DNA from: Hepatocystis sp. ex Piliocolobus tephrosceles
Taxonomy: Eukaryota; Apicomplexa; Aconoidasida; Haemosporida; Plasmodiidae
Length of the DNA stretch: 39,537 nucleotides
Assembly: GCA_902459845.2 (NCBI GenBank)
Contig: CABPSV020000047.1
Location: 1 to 39,537 of the forward strand
Direction of reading: 5' to 3'
The notes beneath the pieces were generated by a model, which did no database searches, had not been told where the DNA came from, and saw only the letters and a program-made list of their open reading frames with translations. Shown here piece by piece: positions 19,632 to 34,600 of the stretch (position 1 is the stretch's first letter; each line of letters starts with the position of its first letter). Position numbers and translations under genes: made by a program.

Positions 19632-22600
19632 GTAATTCTTTAACAAATTATAACACATCATATGACAAAAGCAGTAATGCGACAAATGAAGTGAGTAACA
19701 TTCATAGTAAGGAAAGTACCATCGGCCATAACAGTATTAGCAGTTTTGGCTATACTGGTACGAGTTCACTCACACATAGAGATGAAAACGTTGAGCATAA
19801 CAATCGATATAACATTAACAGTAATAATAATAATAATAATAATAATAATAGCAGTAATAGTGGTAGAGATAAAAACAAACTGAATATAGATAAAAACATA
19901 AAAAACGAAAAAACAATGGATCATAATATAGTGAATGATATAGTTAAACTAAAAACTGATTTGAAAAATGCGATAATCGAGAATAATGAGTTAAAAAAAA
20001 AATATAATGAAGACACTGAAAAATTAAACTATATATCATTAAAAAATTCTAAATATTTAAATAAACTGTCAGATGAAAAACGAATGATTGCAATTGAATA
20101 TAGCAATTATAAAGATGAATCTTTGAAAGATATAAAACGGTTACAAGATGAATTGGATAAGAATGTTGTTATGTTGAATTGCTTAAAAGATGAAATATTA
20201 TATAAAGAAGAAGAATTAAAAAAAGCACATATTATTGATAAATTGTATAATAAAGAAACTGAATTGAATAAAGAAAAAGAAATGAGAATAAAAGAATTAG
20301 AAGATAAGTTAAAAGAGACACAAAATATATGTAATGAAAATAGTGTTACTAATATTGTTAGTAACAAAAACAAAAAAGAAATAGATCAACTTGAGTATTT
20401 GGTTGAGGAAGCCAAAAAAAATCAAACTATTTTAGAAGAAGAAATAAAAATAAAAGAAAATGAATTAATAAAAAAAAATAACGAGTTAAATAATTTAAAT
20501 GAACAATATGAAAATTTAAAAAGAACAAATAATGATATAGAAAAAAGAATTTCGTTTTTAAAAGATGAAGTAGATTATTATAAAAATAATGAAAATAGCT
20601 TTATTATGCAAAATTTGTTTAGTTCAGAAAATGTGTTAAATGAATCGGTATGTAAAAAATATTTAATGAAGTTAACTATATTATATAATATATTACAAAA
20701 AATTGTAATGTATGATCAAAAAAGTTTATGTGATAAAGATAAAATGATTTATTTTTTAGAAAAAGAAAATACACATTTTTTAAAAAAGTTTATGGCAGAT
20801 GAAATGTATTGTTTGTATTTAAAAGATTGTATTAGTAAAATAAATTTTACCTATCAAATAGATTTACATAAACAAGAAAAAAAATATATGTTATTAAATT
20901 CAGAGTATAATGACCTGTTTAATAAATTTATATATGAAAAAAATGAAAACTGTTTATTAAATGAAAAATATGATAAAATAATTTATGAACAAAAAAAAAA
21001 AATATTTAAATTAAAAAGTTATATATCAAGCCAAAATAGAGATAAAGAAACATTAACCAAATATATTGACAACTATATTACATATATCGAAAATTCTTAT
21101 CAAAAATATTGTAAATTAGATAAGGAGTATAAAAACTTAGAAGAATTAGTCTTCGATTTGGAAGAGAAGAATAAAAACTTACTAATTTTGGTTAATGGAT
21201 TACATAAAGACCGTAACAGCAACAATGGTACTATAAACACAGACAAAAACACAAATAAAATTATGTTAACAAATGATGATATAGCTGTTATGACTGCAGA
21301 TATGTCCCAAGGAGAAAAAGATAAAAACGAAAGTAGTGTAGGTGAAAATGGTTTACCAATATTACTGAGTGATAAAAAAAATATCATAGAAATAAGTGTA
21401 GAACAAATGAAAATAATAAAAAATAATATGAAAAATAAAGACATAGAAATTATAGAATTGAAAAATACAAATTTAGAATTAATAAAAACATTGGATAAAT
21501 TGAAAGAAGATATGATTACAAATAAAAAAACAGAATACAACGAAAATGAATTTTTAAAAGTTAAAGACTTATGTTTTGATTTAAAAGATATATGTAATAA
21601 ACTAGAGTTAGAAAATAAAGAAAAGAGTTTTGTAATAGAAGAACTGAATAAAAAACTGAAGGAAACTGAAAAAAAAAATAAAGATAACCAAGTAATATTA
21701 GAATTATCAGATTTCCGAATTCAAAATTTTAATGATAATATAAAATATTTTCAAGATAAAATAAATGAATTAAATGAAAATATACAAAAAAAAGAATCAG
21801 AAATGGCAATTATTCAAGATTTTAATAAAAATATAAAAGAAGAAAGGGATAAATTATATTTTGAAAATATACACCTCATTGAAATGGCAAATCAATTACG
21901 ATTAGAAAATGATCAGTTAAGAATAGCAAATAATAAGCAAAAAACACAAAATATGAATGTTCTTATTGATAAACATCATGATATGAGTGTAGGCATCAAT
22001 ACAAACGGTATTATTACTTCCTCTTTTGTTAACGAATCGTCGACTACTCAAAAAAGTGATCGAATAGACAGAGTTGCAGAAAATGGAAAAAATGCAGAAA
22101 ATGGAAAAAATGCAGAAAATGGAAAAAATGCAGAAAATGGAAAAAATGCAGAAAATGGAAAAAATGCAGAATATGGAAAAAATGCAGAAAATGGAAAAAA
22201 TGCAGAAAATGAATATAATGATATGAATACTGGAAGCAGTGCATATAAAAACATTTTTAAATTGACACAATTCCAAAATAAAATGCCAGATGATAAAAAT
22301 AATTTATTATTAAAAATTGACAAGTTAACAGATGAAAATATTATATTAGCAAAAGAAAATGAAGAAATTTTTAATAAATTACAAGCAATATCTAGTGAAA
22401 ATGTGAAAATAAAAAATGAATTGATGTATGTTAAATCAGATGGAGAAAAAGCTTTATTTTATTTGGAGTATGAAAAAAAAGAAAAATTAAAATATGAAAT
22501 GTTATTAAGACAAAAAAAAAGAAAAGGAAGAGAGTTTAAAAAAGCTTTTAATAAAATGATGGGTCAAGTAAAGCAATTAGTTATAAATATTAAAAAGATT

Positions 22601-25600
22601 GATAAGGAAAATAAGAAGAGTGATATAAATAATTCATTTTTTATTTCGTCTTCCTCCTCGTCTGCTTCTTTATATACGGCCGAAAATGATAATTCTCTTG
22701 TGCGTGATATGAATGGTGAAAATGATGCTCTATCATCAAAAGAAAATAAAACAACAACGCATTTAATGCAATCCTCTGTAGGTAAATCTAAAAGTAACGA
22801 GAAACATAGTATTTATAGCAGATCCACCAAACGATTACAAGATTCTGTTATTAGTAAAAATTTGTTTTCTCATGGTGGTGGTAATAGTAGTAGTAGTAAC
22901 GTACATGGTAACTATGCTACTATGCACAAAAAAAATATAAAAAAAAATCCGGTTTCTATGAAAATACGAATGCATCGTTTTTCCATTTGTAATAACTTTA
23001 AAATTGATTTGAAAAAGTATAAAAGTGCTTATAGAGATATAGAATATTTTGCTGCTTATATCAATGAAAAGGAAAAAAATGGCATGAATTATATAATGAT
23101 GGAGAAACAAAACACAAAAGGATTGGACAGATTTTATTCTATATCAAACAGTATCGATACAAGAGGTATGGACCAATCTGATTTGAAAACAAAACAAAGA
23201 AAACGAAGCCATTTGCAAATTGAAGGAATGGATAGTGGTCATCCAAATGGTTTGACAAAATTAAAAAAAAATAGTATGAAAGGCTCCTTTTCTATTTTTC
23301 AAGCTGAAAAAATGATTAATGATATAAATTTTATCAAACGAAAATATGACTCTAAAGTAAAAGAAACAGTTATTATGCAGAAAAAACTGTTAGACAATGA
23401 GAAAGAATTAAATTATACTAACATAAAATACGAGAATTTGTTAAATGAACATGACTCGTTAATAAACGAAATAAAAGAAAGGAGCGAAAAATTAAACAAT
23501 ATTGAAGATAGTTATAATGTGTTATTTGAAAAGTATAAAGAAAGACAAGATGAAGTTAAAATGCATGAAAAAAAAACAGAAGAAATTTTTAACGAATGTA
23601 ATGAGTTAGTAGAATATATGAAAAAAAAAGAAACGAGAATAAAAGAATTTGATGAACATTTAAAAAAAATGGAAATAAAATATAATGAGGAAAAAGAGAA
23701 AAATGATATACTAACGAAGGATAATATATCGTTAGATAATCTTAATTCTAAATATAAAGAAGATATTACAATATATAAAAATAAAATGGAACATATGCAA
23801 ACAGAGTTAAAATTGAGAATGGCCAAAATAGAGGAGTTAGAAATGATACAAAGTAATTTGAAAAATGATATGCTTTACTTAAAATCAGATACGTATAAGC
23901 ATGAAATAAATTTAAAAGAGGCACATGATGAATTAAACCGAATTAATGAACTAACAATGAGATATAAAAAAGAGTTGGAAGAATCAAATAAAAATAGTGA
24001 AATTTTAAAAGAACAAATTTTAAATAGAGATTACTTTTTATATTACATACATGAATCTTATAAAAAGAAAGATAATTTTTATGTAAATTTAAAACAACGA
24101 CTTCAAGGATTTAATAAAACATTTTTAGAGTTATGTGAAATGTTTGAAAAAAGTGAAATAAACAAATTAAATGAATTATATGATAATTTCGAATTAAATG
24201 ATATGGATTATAAAAAAAATGTTTTAACATTTAAGTTGAATGATAAAAACAGAAATACACATGAGCCATTATTACCTACGGAAGAAATAACAAATGCGAT
24301 GAACGCAATTACTAATTTTAATATACATTATGAAGAAGAAAAAAATGAAATGTTAAATAGAATTACAGAATTAGAAAATAAATTAAAATTAAAAATGATC
24401 GAAACTAATAAGTTATGTGAACAATATGAAGATAATATAAAATCACTTTTATTAGATAGAGATGAACGATTGAAGGATTGTGTATATATGTCAGACGATT
24501 TAAAAAAGAAAAATGACGAAATTGTGTTATTAATGAAAGAATTAGGTGATAAAAATATAGAATATAATGAGTTACAGTTTAAATGTAACTTTTTAGATAG
24601 TGAAGTAAAAAATTTAGAATCTACAAAACTAACATTAAATGAAAAATTAATGGAATTGGAAAGGAACCAAGAGGAACGTATTTCTTATTTTAAGAGAGAA
24701 AATGAATATTTAAAAGAAGACACAGTAAACTTTCAAAATGTACTTCAACTTATTGACAATGAGATGAATAAATTGAAAGACGAAATAAATGAATTACGAG
24801 AAGAAAAATATAATTATGAAAATAAAATTGATAAATTAAAAGAATTGTTAGAAGAAGAAAAACGAATGAATGATATGTTAAAAGATAATGAAAAAAATTT
24901 TGTAAAAGAAATAAATGAAGCACATCAATATGCAATAAAAAAAGAAGAAGAATTAAATACGATACGGATAAATGATGATATGGATAAAAAAAAATATATA
25001 GATGAAATTGATTTTTTAAAAAATGAAAATAAAGAAATTCATAATTCGTATAAAAATAAAATGAAGATGATATCTGAATTAGAATTACAAATGTTAGAAT
25101 ATAAAGTGTTATTGGATAAAAATACGAGTATGAAAATGTTAATTCAGGAGTTGGAAAATAAAATAGATGAATTATTAAAAGATAATGAAAAATTATGTGT
25201 CGATTTGAAGAAAGAAAAACATTTAAGTGAAGAAAAAGATCGAACTGTGCATATATTAAATGAAAATATAAAAAAAATGGAAATCGAATATTATGAACAA
25301 AATGGATCAATTATAAAATTGAAAGAAGAAAAAGAACAATTACATCAAGAGATAGGTATTTTAAAAAATTGTTATAACAAAAAAGATGAAATGATTGAAA
25401 AGTTAGAATTTAATTTGAGGAAAGCGGCTTTTGGCGATGTCCAATTAAGTGAGTTAGATATCGAACGTTTAGAGCAGAAGGTGATATATGCAGGTAAAGA
25501 GGAAGAAGATAATTCCCAATTAAATGTAAATGAACGTGGTGATGGTTCCATTTATGACGATGAGGGGTTGTTTAATAGTCAAATATGTATTTTTAATAAT

Positions 25601-28600
25601 ACGAATGGTAATAATATGTACAGTAACAAAGATGGTACATACCACTCAAACAACTATATGAACCAAAATAGCAAACAACAAATGAATCAAAAGTTGGTAG
25701 AATTAAAAAAATATAGTTTATTTTTGAAAGAAAAAAATGATACGCTAAATCAAGAAATGCGTAAACTAATGGATAAATTGTCTATAGAAGAAGGTAAACA
25801 AAATGAAGTAGATCGAATAATAGAAAGAAGAGATGATATGATACGCAACTTAAACAATGAAATAGTAAATTTTAATGAAAAAATAAAAACTTTAGAAAAT
25901 AATATGAAACAACTAAATTCGGAGCTATATGCAGCAAATGAATTGTTAGCACTTAGAAGTGATGAATGTAAGGAACTTTCGTTAGAGTTATGTGAAGTGA
26001 ATGATGTGAAAAATAAAATAATAACACAAAACGAAGTATTAATACAACAAGTGGAGTTTTATAAACAACAAATAGAAGAAAAATCATTTCTTCTTGAAAA
26101 TGTGGATATACAAAAAAAAATGTCAGACGATCAACAATATGATAAAAACAGAATTATAAAAGAGTATAATAGAATATTAAATGTTTATTATAAAACATGT
26201 TCTCATATTATTTATTATAAAAAGTATATTGACAAGGAGTTAAATGATTCTATTGATATTCATAGTAGGTATGATATGAGTCGTAGTGGTACAGGAGGTT
26301 ATGATTCTGCATACCCCCATGAGAGTGATAAAAATGTTGGAAAACATATGGAAGACGAACAAAATGAATACGAATTTCTTATAGAATCATTAAATATAAG
26401 CAGTTTATATAATTCTAATTCTACTCCTAACCACAATAACAATAAAGATGATATAGTTAACATAAACGAAAGTAACATCGGTGAAATAACAAAATATGTA
26501 AATGAGTTTTTAAAAAGTGTACGACTTTTATTATATAAAAAAAGGATATATACAACAAAGTTAGAAAATAACGAAAAGAGATATGCTAGCTTTAAAGAGA
26601 AGATGAAAAAGGACAGAGATTTGATAAATGAGTTGAAAAAGAAATTGAGAGAAAAGGAAGAGTTAGAATTGATGAATGGTACTATACATAAAAAAGGGAA
26701 AGATTGGTATGGTAAAGATGAACAGAATAGGTTGAACGTACACGGATCACATGTATCAGCTGAGGGTCATAACGATTCTTCTTTGGCTATATATAAAGAA
26801 TTAAGCTCTAGTATATACAAAAACGAAGATAGAGATAAACTTTTGGATAAGAAACAGATTGATATGTTGCATTACGAAATAGAAAAATTAAAAGAAGAAA
26901 ACAAATTTTTAAACAAACAAGTAAATAATTACATGAAATTACAAAATAGTTTAAACGAAATTAAGAATAAAGAAAAGGAGAGTATAGTAGTGGATACACA
27001 TTTAGACAATAATAATTCTCGTTTCCCAAATGATTATACATATGTAGCTGAAAATAAATATTTAAAGTTTCAACTTGATACTGTAAACAGTGAATTAGAT
27101 ATTTATAAAAATAAAAATGAATTTTTACAAAAGAAAACAATAAATTATGAAGATATAATTGATAATTTACAAAAAGAAATAATAAATATTATTGACAAAC
27201 AAAAAGAATGTGACAATGAATTTTATAAACTTGAAAAGGAGTTAGAAAAGAAAAATGAACACATTGAAAATTTATTGAATAAAAGAAAAGAAGATCAAGA
27301 ACATATAGAAAATGAAAATATAATAACAGAAAAATTAGAAAAGGAATTTTTAGCATTAACAGATGATTTATTTAAAAAAGATATTCAAATAAAAGAGTCT
27401 GAAGAAATAATAAAAAAATTAAATGATGATATAAAAGAGCAAATAAAAGAAATTGAAAATTTAAAAGGTTATGTAGAAAAAGTGAAAAATGATTATGAAA
27501 CTGTTCAAACAAAAAATAAAGAATCGTATGATAGGATAGCAAAAGAAAAACAAGAAATAGCTGAATATGAACAAAAAAAAGAAAGTGAGCTATTACTAGA
27601 TAAATTACAAAATTATGATACTATAATATCAGAGTTATTAAAAGAAAAAGAAACTTTATTAAAGAATTATGAAACTTTAAAAAGAATACATGATGAAAAA
27701 TTAAAATTAGAATCGGTAATGCATCAAGAGATAAGTGATTTGAGAAAAAATAATGAAACGATAGCTGAAAAAAATAATGCATTAATGAATGAAATACATG
27801 ATTTGGTAAAGAAAAATGAAGAGTATAATATAAAATTGGTAGATATGGATAAGGAAAAACTTGATTTGTATATGAAGTATTTAAAAATATCGGAAGAGTT
27901 TAATAATATTGCATCGTGTTCGATTCGGTTAAATGAGAAGGAAGGTGCAGTTACTGGTGATGACGATCGTACTATGTTACCAGCATCTTTATTGGATAAA
28001 CAAAAAGAAATAAAAGAAAAGGCCAAAATATTAGAAATGAACGTAAATAATTTATTAGACCTGGACAAAATGACAACAAACGATAATGAACTGTTAAACA
28101 AATCGATTATATCACAAAAGAGGGGGGAAGGAGTTAATAATGTAGACAATGGATTGGATATACATACACAAAATGGTATGAATAAACATACCATACAAAA
28201 TGAAATTGATAAATATACGATACAAAATGAAATTGATGAACATACCATACAAAATGATATCAATAAATTAGTAATCGAAAACAATGAACTGAAAAAAAAA
28301 ATCAATAAATTGGAATTGATAAATAGTAATATATTTAATGATAATAAAGAGTTGGTTAAAATTATATCAAATGAAAACGATGAGAAGGAACGATTAAACG
28401 AGGAACGTAGACATAGTATTGACCATCCTGGTAGAGGTGATCATTCAGATAATCGTCAGAGAAAAAGTTACACTAGTTTAGTTAGTCATAGTAATAATAA
28501 CGAACAAAATTTAAACTTAGAAATTGATAAACTTCAAAATAAAATTGATGAATATAATATACTTATAAACAAACAGAAAAATTATTACGAAAATTGTAAC

Positions 28601-31600
28601 AGAAAGGCAAAAAATTATTTGTATTATCTTAATGATAAAATTAAAAGGTTTATTGAAATATTTAAAGAAGATACTTTTAATTATAATTATTTTAAATCGG
28701 AATTGAAAAAAATGAAATCGATTAATTTGATGGTGATTAAAGACAATTTTGAATCATTTGAAACTGTGAAGGAGGATGATGATGTTATAAGTAGCACTTA
28801 TAACGATAATAATGATAAATATAGTTCTATCAGAAGACAGTCCCATTTATACGATAATGATATTGATGAAGAAGATGATAATACAAGTGTAAGTTCCAAA
28901 ATAATAGTCAGTTTTTTTACTAATTATAATGTTCCGAATGGAGAAAATGATATTATTATAAATAAAATTGAATTAAGAAAAGTATATAAATACATAATAA
29001 GATTAAAAGAATATTATCATAAAGTTTGTTTATTAGCAGATAATCGAAATAATAAAATTACACAATTAAATGAAATAATAAATAATTATATTCAAGAAAA
29101 TAAAGAACATGAAGAAGAAAAAAATGAATTGAAAAGGAATATAAAAGAATTGATGCAAGAAAATTCAATTACTGTTGAAAAATTATCTAAAGTACAAACA
29201 AACTTATTAAATACTATAAATGAAGAAGTTAATAAAAATAATAAATTAATACTAGAGTTAGAAAAATTGAAGGAAAAATATAAAGTATATAAAGATAATA
29301 GTAAACAAATAGAATCTGCATTACAATTGAAATTGGATAACGAGAGTGATGAGTATGGTGATGGTAACAATACTGTGAATGTTTCAGATAATGCCGCTTT
29401 TGCCTCTGGTGGAGAAAATGGAGATGCCACTATTAATAACTTTTCCATTAATAACAATGCTAATAGTAGTATACAAAAAGAAGAAAAAAAAATTGTTAAC
29501 AATTTAAACCGTATCTCTATTTTAGTAGAAGAATATAAAGAATTGGTAGAAAAGAATTCCAATTTATTAGTAACAAAAAATGAATTATTATCTGAAAACG
29601 ATTTATTAAAAAATGTTATAACCAACATGGATAAAGAAATAGTTTCCTTAACAAGCGAATTAAATGAAGTTAAAACTGAATTAACTACTAAGAAAACAAT
29701 ATTAAAATTTTCAAATTTGAGCAGTATAAGAAAATACAGCAGTGGAAAGGAAAAAGACGGAATGGGGAGTAGCGAAATAAAGGATGGCGAAATAAAAGAT
29801 AGCGAAATAAAGGATGGAGAAATAGACGATTACAATAATGAGACTACAAATAATGACAGTAATCTTATTAAAGAATATGAAGAAATTTTACTAGTAATTG
29901 AAAAAAAAAATCAAGAATTAGAAAAAAATTGTGATTTTTTTCAAAAGCATAACCACGAGTTGAATGATAAATATAGTACATTATTGAATTCTTATAATAA
30001 TTTGAAAGATTATGTAAAAAAAAAAAAAATCGAACTACCATCTTCTGTTATGTATTTAAGTGGTTTTGTAGATACAAATGAGGAGGATCAGATAGAAAAA
30101 CATAGAAAAGCAGAAACAAAATTAAGTTCAAATTTAAATAACGTTTCTGATTTTATATTTTATTCTCCCAACGATTTACTACTAATCAATAAGAACATAC
30201 ATGCAATTGATATGTTGAACAATGAATATTTAAAAAATAAAGAATTAGAAAGTTATATTCATTCATTAAAAAATGATATGAATCGAATAATAAAAGAAGA
30301 GTATTATGATGAATTAAGAGAAGTTAAAAATAAAGTATTACAAAATTTGTTAGAACAGGAAAATGAAATAGAAAAATATAAAATTGTTTTAAATAAAATG
30401 TCTAGACAACTCCAAGATAAAGAAGAAATAATAAATGACTTGAAACGGGTCTATAATGAGGAAATTAAAAAAACAGTAGATATGAGTAACGGATTTAGAG
30501 GGAAACTAAATGATGAATCTTTATTATTATTGTCAGGGGAGGAAAAAGACAGTTATAACGATAATAACAACAACCATGTTAATGATAATATTATGCATTT
30601 ACAAAACGAAAAAGTTTTATTAAAACTAAAAAACAATTATGAAGAACTTTTAAACAAATATAACAATTGTTTAAACGATTTGGAAGAAAGAAAAAGTGAA
30701 CTGGAATTAGTAAAAAATGAAATGGATAAAATAAAAAAATTAAAAGATATTGAATTAAAAGATAAAGAATTTATTATTAAAAAATTAGAATTAATTAATG
30801 TACAACTAAAAGATAAAGAAGATGAAATAAAAAAATATTATAATAAAGAATTAGAAATAAAAGAAAATATGATAAAAAATAAAGAAGAAACATTGGAAGA
30901 ATTAACTAAAGATATGACTATGTTAAAAACAGAAGAAAACCGAAAACGTAATTATATAAATGAATTAGAATTACAAGTTTCAAATTTACATAATGAAATT
31001 AATATATTAAATGATATTTTAAAAGATTCTAAAGAACAGATTAATATTATGAGTAAAATTGTAGAGGATAAGGAGCAAGAAATATTTGAATTGGTAGACA
31101 AGGTAAATGAGTATGATAATTTGTTGGATAATGCAGATGGTAGTAGTTGTAGAAAGGATGGAAATAAACAGCACTCGAGTGGAAAACGCATGAGTGAGCA
31201 ACGGTTGAGTGAGCAACGGTTGAGTGAGCAACGGTCGAGTAAGCAACGGTCGAGTGAGCAACGGTCGAGTGAGCAAAAGTTAAGTGATCAGTCACCAATG
31301 GGAAGCACTCCAAAAGAATATGACACAAACAGCACACACGAACTGAATGAGCTAAAATCAAGTAATTTGTTGGATAGCAACATGCACTTTCAACAGTTAA
31401 GTGAGTTAAGACAAAACTTAAAAGATTCGTTTGAAAATTACAATCAATTAAAATTTGATAGTATACAAAAGATTGAAGAGTATAAAGAAGAAGCTAATAA
31501 TTTAAAAATTTTTATAAAACAAATTGAAAATGAAAATGTAAAAAAAGATGAAAAATATGAATTAATTGAATTAGCTATAAAAGAAATGGATAAAGAAATA

Positions 31601-34600
31601 ATAATACTAAAAGAAGAAATAAATCAAAAAGAAATGTATATAACTGAACTAAAAAAAGCTATAGATATAAATAAAAAAGATATAGAATATATAAAGGATG
31701 ATATAACATTAGTGGAACATGTAGTTACAACTTATATACAATCAAATACAATTAATTTAAATGAACTAACACACAGATTAGCGACTGAAACAAAAACAAC
31801 TTATTTGTTGTTTATTAAAGATTTTATTATTGAACTTTATCATAAATATGGTACTACTAATAGTAGTTCTATTTATTCAAAGAACAAAACAGACGATATA
31901 CAGGTACTTGATGACATAACAAACTCAATGAAAGAAACTAAAAATGAACAACAAATAAGAACACATACAACAAATATAAATAAATTAATATTAGAAGAAA
32001 TGACGTATAAAAATGAAGTAAACGATTTAAAAGAACAGTTAGAAATATTATATGATAAAAAAAATGCATATGCTAATGAATTAAAAAGTATGGCACTTGA
32101 GTTAAATGCTAAAAAGGAAGAAATGGACAATTTGAATAATAAAATAAACGAGATAAACGAGATAAACGAGATAAACGAGATAAACGAGATAAACGAGATA
32201 AACAAGATAGACGAGATAGACGAGATAGACGAGATAGACGAGATAGACGAGATAGACGAGATAGACGAGATAAATGGAACAAATGAAATAAATAGAAGAG
32301 AAACAGGAAATAATTATATGATGAATAGTGCTGTGAGTAATGAAAAATATGTCACAAAAAATAGGGATAAATTTGTTTTGCATAAAAAAACGGAGTTAAC
32401 TAAAAAGGAGATGGAACTTGATGCTAAAGAGAGAGAACTTAAGACTTTAGAAAACGAACTTAATAAAACTAACAATGATTTAACAAAAGAACAAAATGAT
32501 ATAAAAATGTATAAAGAAGAATTATACAATAATAAAATTCATTTGGAAGAATTAAAAAATGATTTAATGATGAAATATGAGAAATTATATAATGCTCAAA
32601 ATTATATAAAAATAAAAGAGACAAAATTAAAAACGATATATGAAAAATTGAAAGATCAAAATATAATAGATTTATTAGATATTAATTATAATGATAGTAG
32701 TTTGTTGAATAGTCTATCACCATATGAAGGTTTCAATAGTAACGACTTTAATAACAATGATTTAAATAATACTAACAATGACATTATAAAAAATAATTAT
32801 AATTTTACATCTCTAAAAAAATTAACTGAATATAGTAATGCAGATGATAATGAAAGTCTAAACTTGGATTCATTGGAATATACAACTTATTTTAAAGAAT
32901 TTAAAAAAAAAATTAAAAATTTAAAAAATTGTTTAGTAATGAGTGAAAAAAATGTTGAAATGTATAAAAATTCGATTGAAAACGAAAAAAAAGAAAAAGA
33001 ATTTTATAAAGTAGAAATGGATAAATTAAAACAACTTTTACATATGGAACAAATAAATAGAGAAGATTTAAATAAGGAGTTAGAAAAATTACATACTGCA
33101 TTATCTTTTGAACAACAAAATAGAGAAGCATTAAATGAAAGAATAAAAAATTTGGAAAAGGATGACATACATATTATACTTAAATCTTTAGAAGAGTCTG
33201 ATAGAATAATAAATGAGAAGAATAAAGAGATATTAGATTTGAAACAGAAATTAGTGGAAACATCTAATGGGGTAGAGGAATATGTAGGGCGTAGTAACAA
33301 TCGACTTAGCGATGGTAGTGGTGGTGGTGATGGTAGTGGTGGTGGTGATGGTAGTGGTGGTGGTTATGGTAGTGGTGGTGGTTATGGTAGTGGTGGTGGT
33401 TATGGTAGTGGTGGTGGTTATGGTAGTGGTGGTGACAATAGTCATAACCATAGCCATAGCGTACAACACAAAAACAATATCGAATATCAACAAAAAATCG
33501 AACATTTAAATTCTGTTATAAGCAATTATGAAAAGGAGCTTAACGAAATGAATGAACATAAAGAACAAATGATTAAAAGATCAGATGAACAAGTTAATAC
33601 ACTTGAAGATATTAATTTATTAAAAGAAGATTTAATTAGTGCAAACGAATTGGTTAATAATTTGGTAAGTAAAAATGAAAAATTATATAATGTAAATTTA
33701 GAACTTCAAGAAGTGATAAAAGATATGAGAAAAGATATTGATATTTTGTTAACAAATGTAGAAGAACTAACAGATGAAAAACAAAAAAATAGTAAACGAA
33801 TTAAAGAGAATGTCGATAAATATAATGAATTAAAAATATTATATGAGGAAAAAGTAGTTGAATGTGATTATATTTTCAGTTTATTATCAACCAAAATGAA
33901 AAAAAAAGTGGAGCAACAAAATAAGACTCGAACAGGACAAAAGCTTCAACAAAATCAAAAACGTGAAAGTAATAAACGTAATGGTCAAAAGAGGTTGTAT
34001 TACGACTCGTACGATGAATTGATAACTGATAACGATGGTAGTGATAACGATGGTGGTGATAACGATGGTGGTGATAACGATTATGGTGATAACTACGGTA
34101 ACAATGACGATAGTAATAACCATACTGTGGGTTATAACGGTTTTACTAAAACTGTTAGTACTCCCGAATCGGAATCGAGTAGTGATGAACGAATAAAATT
34201 ATCACGTGCAGTAAATGAAAGAGATGTAATGATCACAAATTTAAATTCGAAATTAGAATATTATGATAAAGAAAATAATAAAAAACAAGAAATGATTGAT
34301 GCTTATAAAAACATGATGGATAATTTATCATCGAAAATGCATATATTTGAAGATAACTTAGACTTGTTAATTAAATTAAACGAATTTATTAACGAAAATG
34401 ATTATTCGTATGAACAAGTCATACAATTATTAAACGAATCTGTTTTGTATAAAAAAATAATGAGTAAAATTTTATTTGAAAACCAATTTTATAAAAAAAT
34501 TGTTCAAATTAAAGTATATATTTTTGATATGTTAAAAAAAAGTGTTTCTTTTGAGAATGATAATATAGATTTAAGTGAAGTAGAAAAAGAAAAATTGAAA

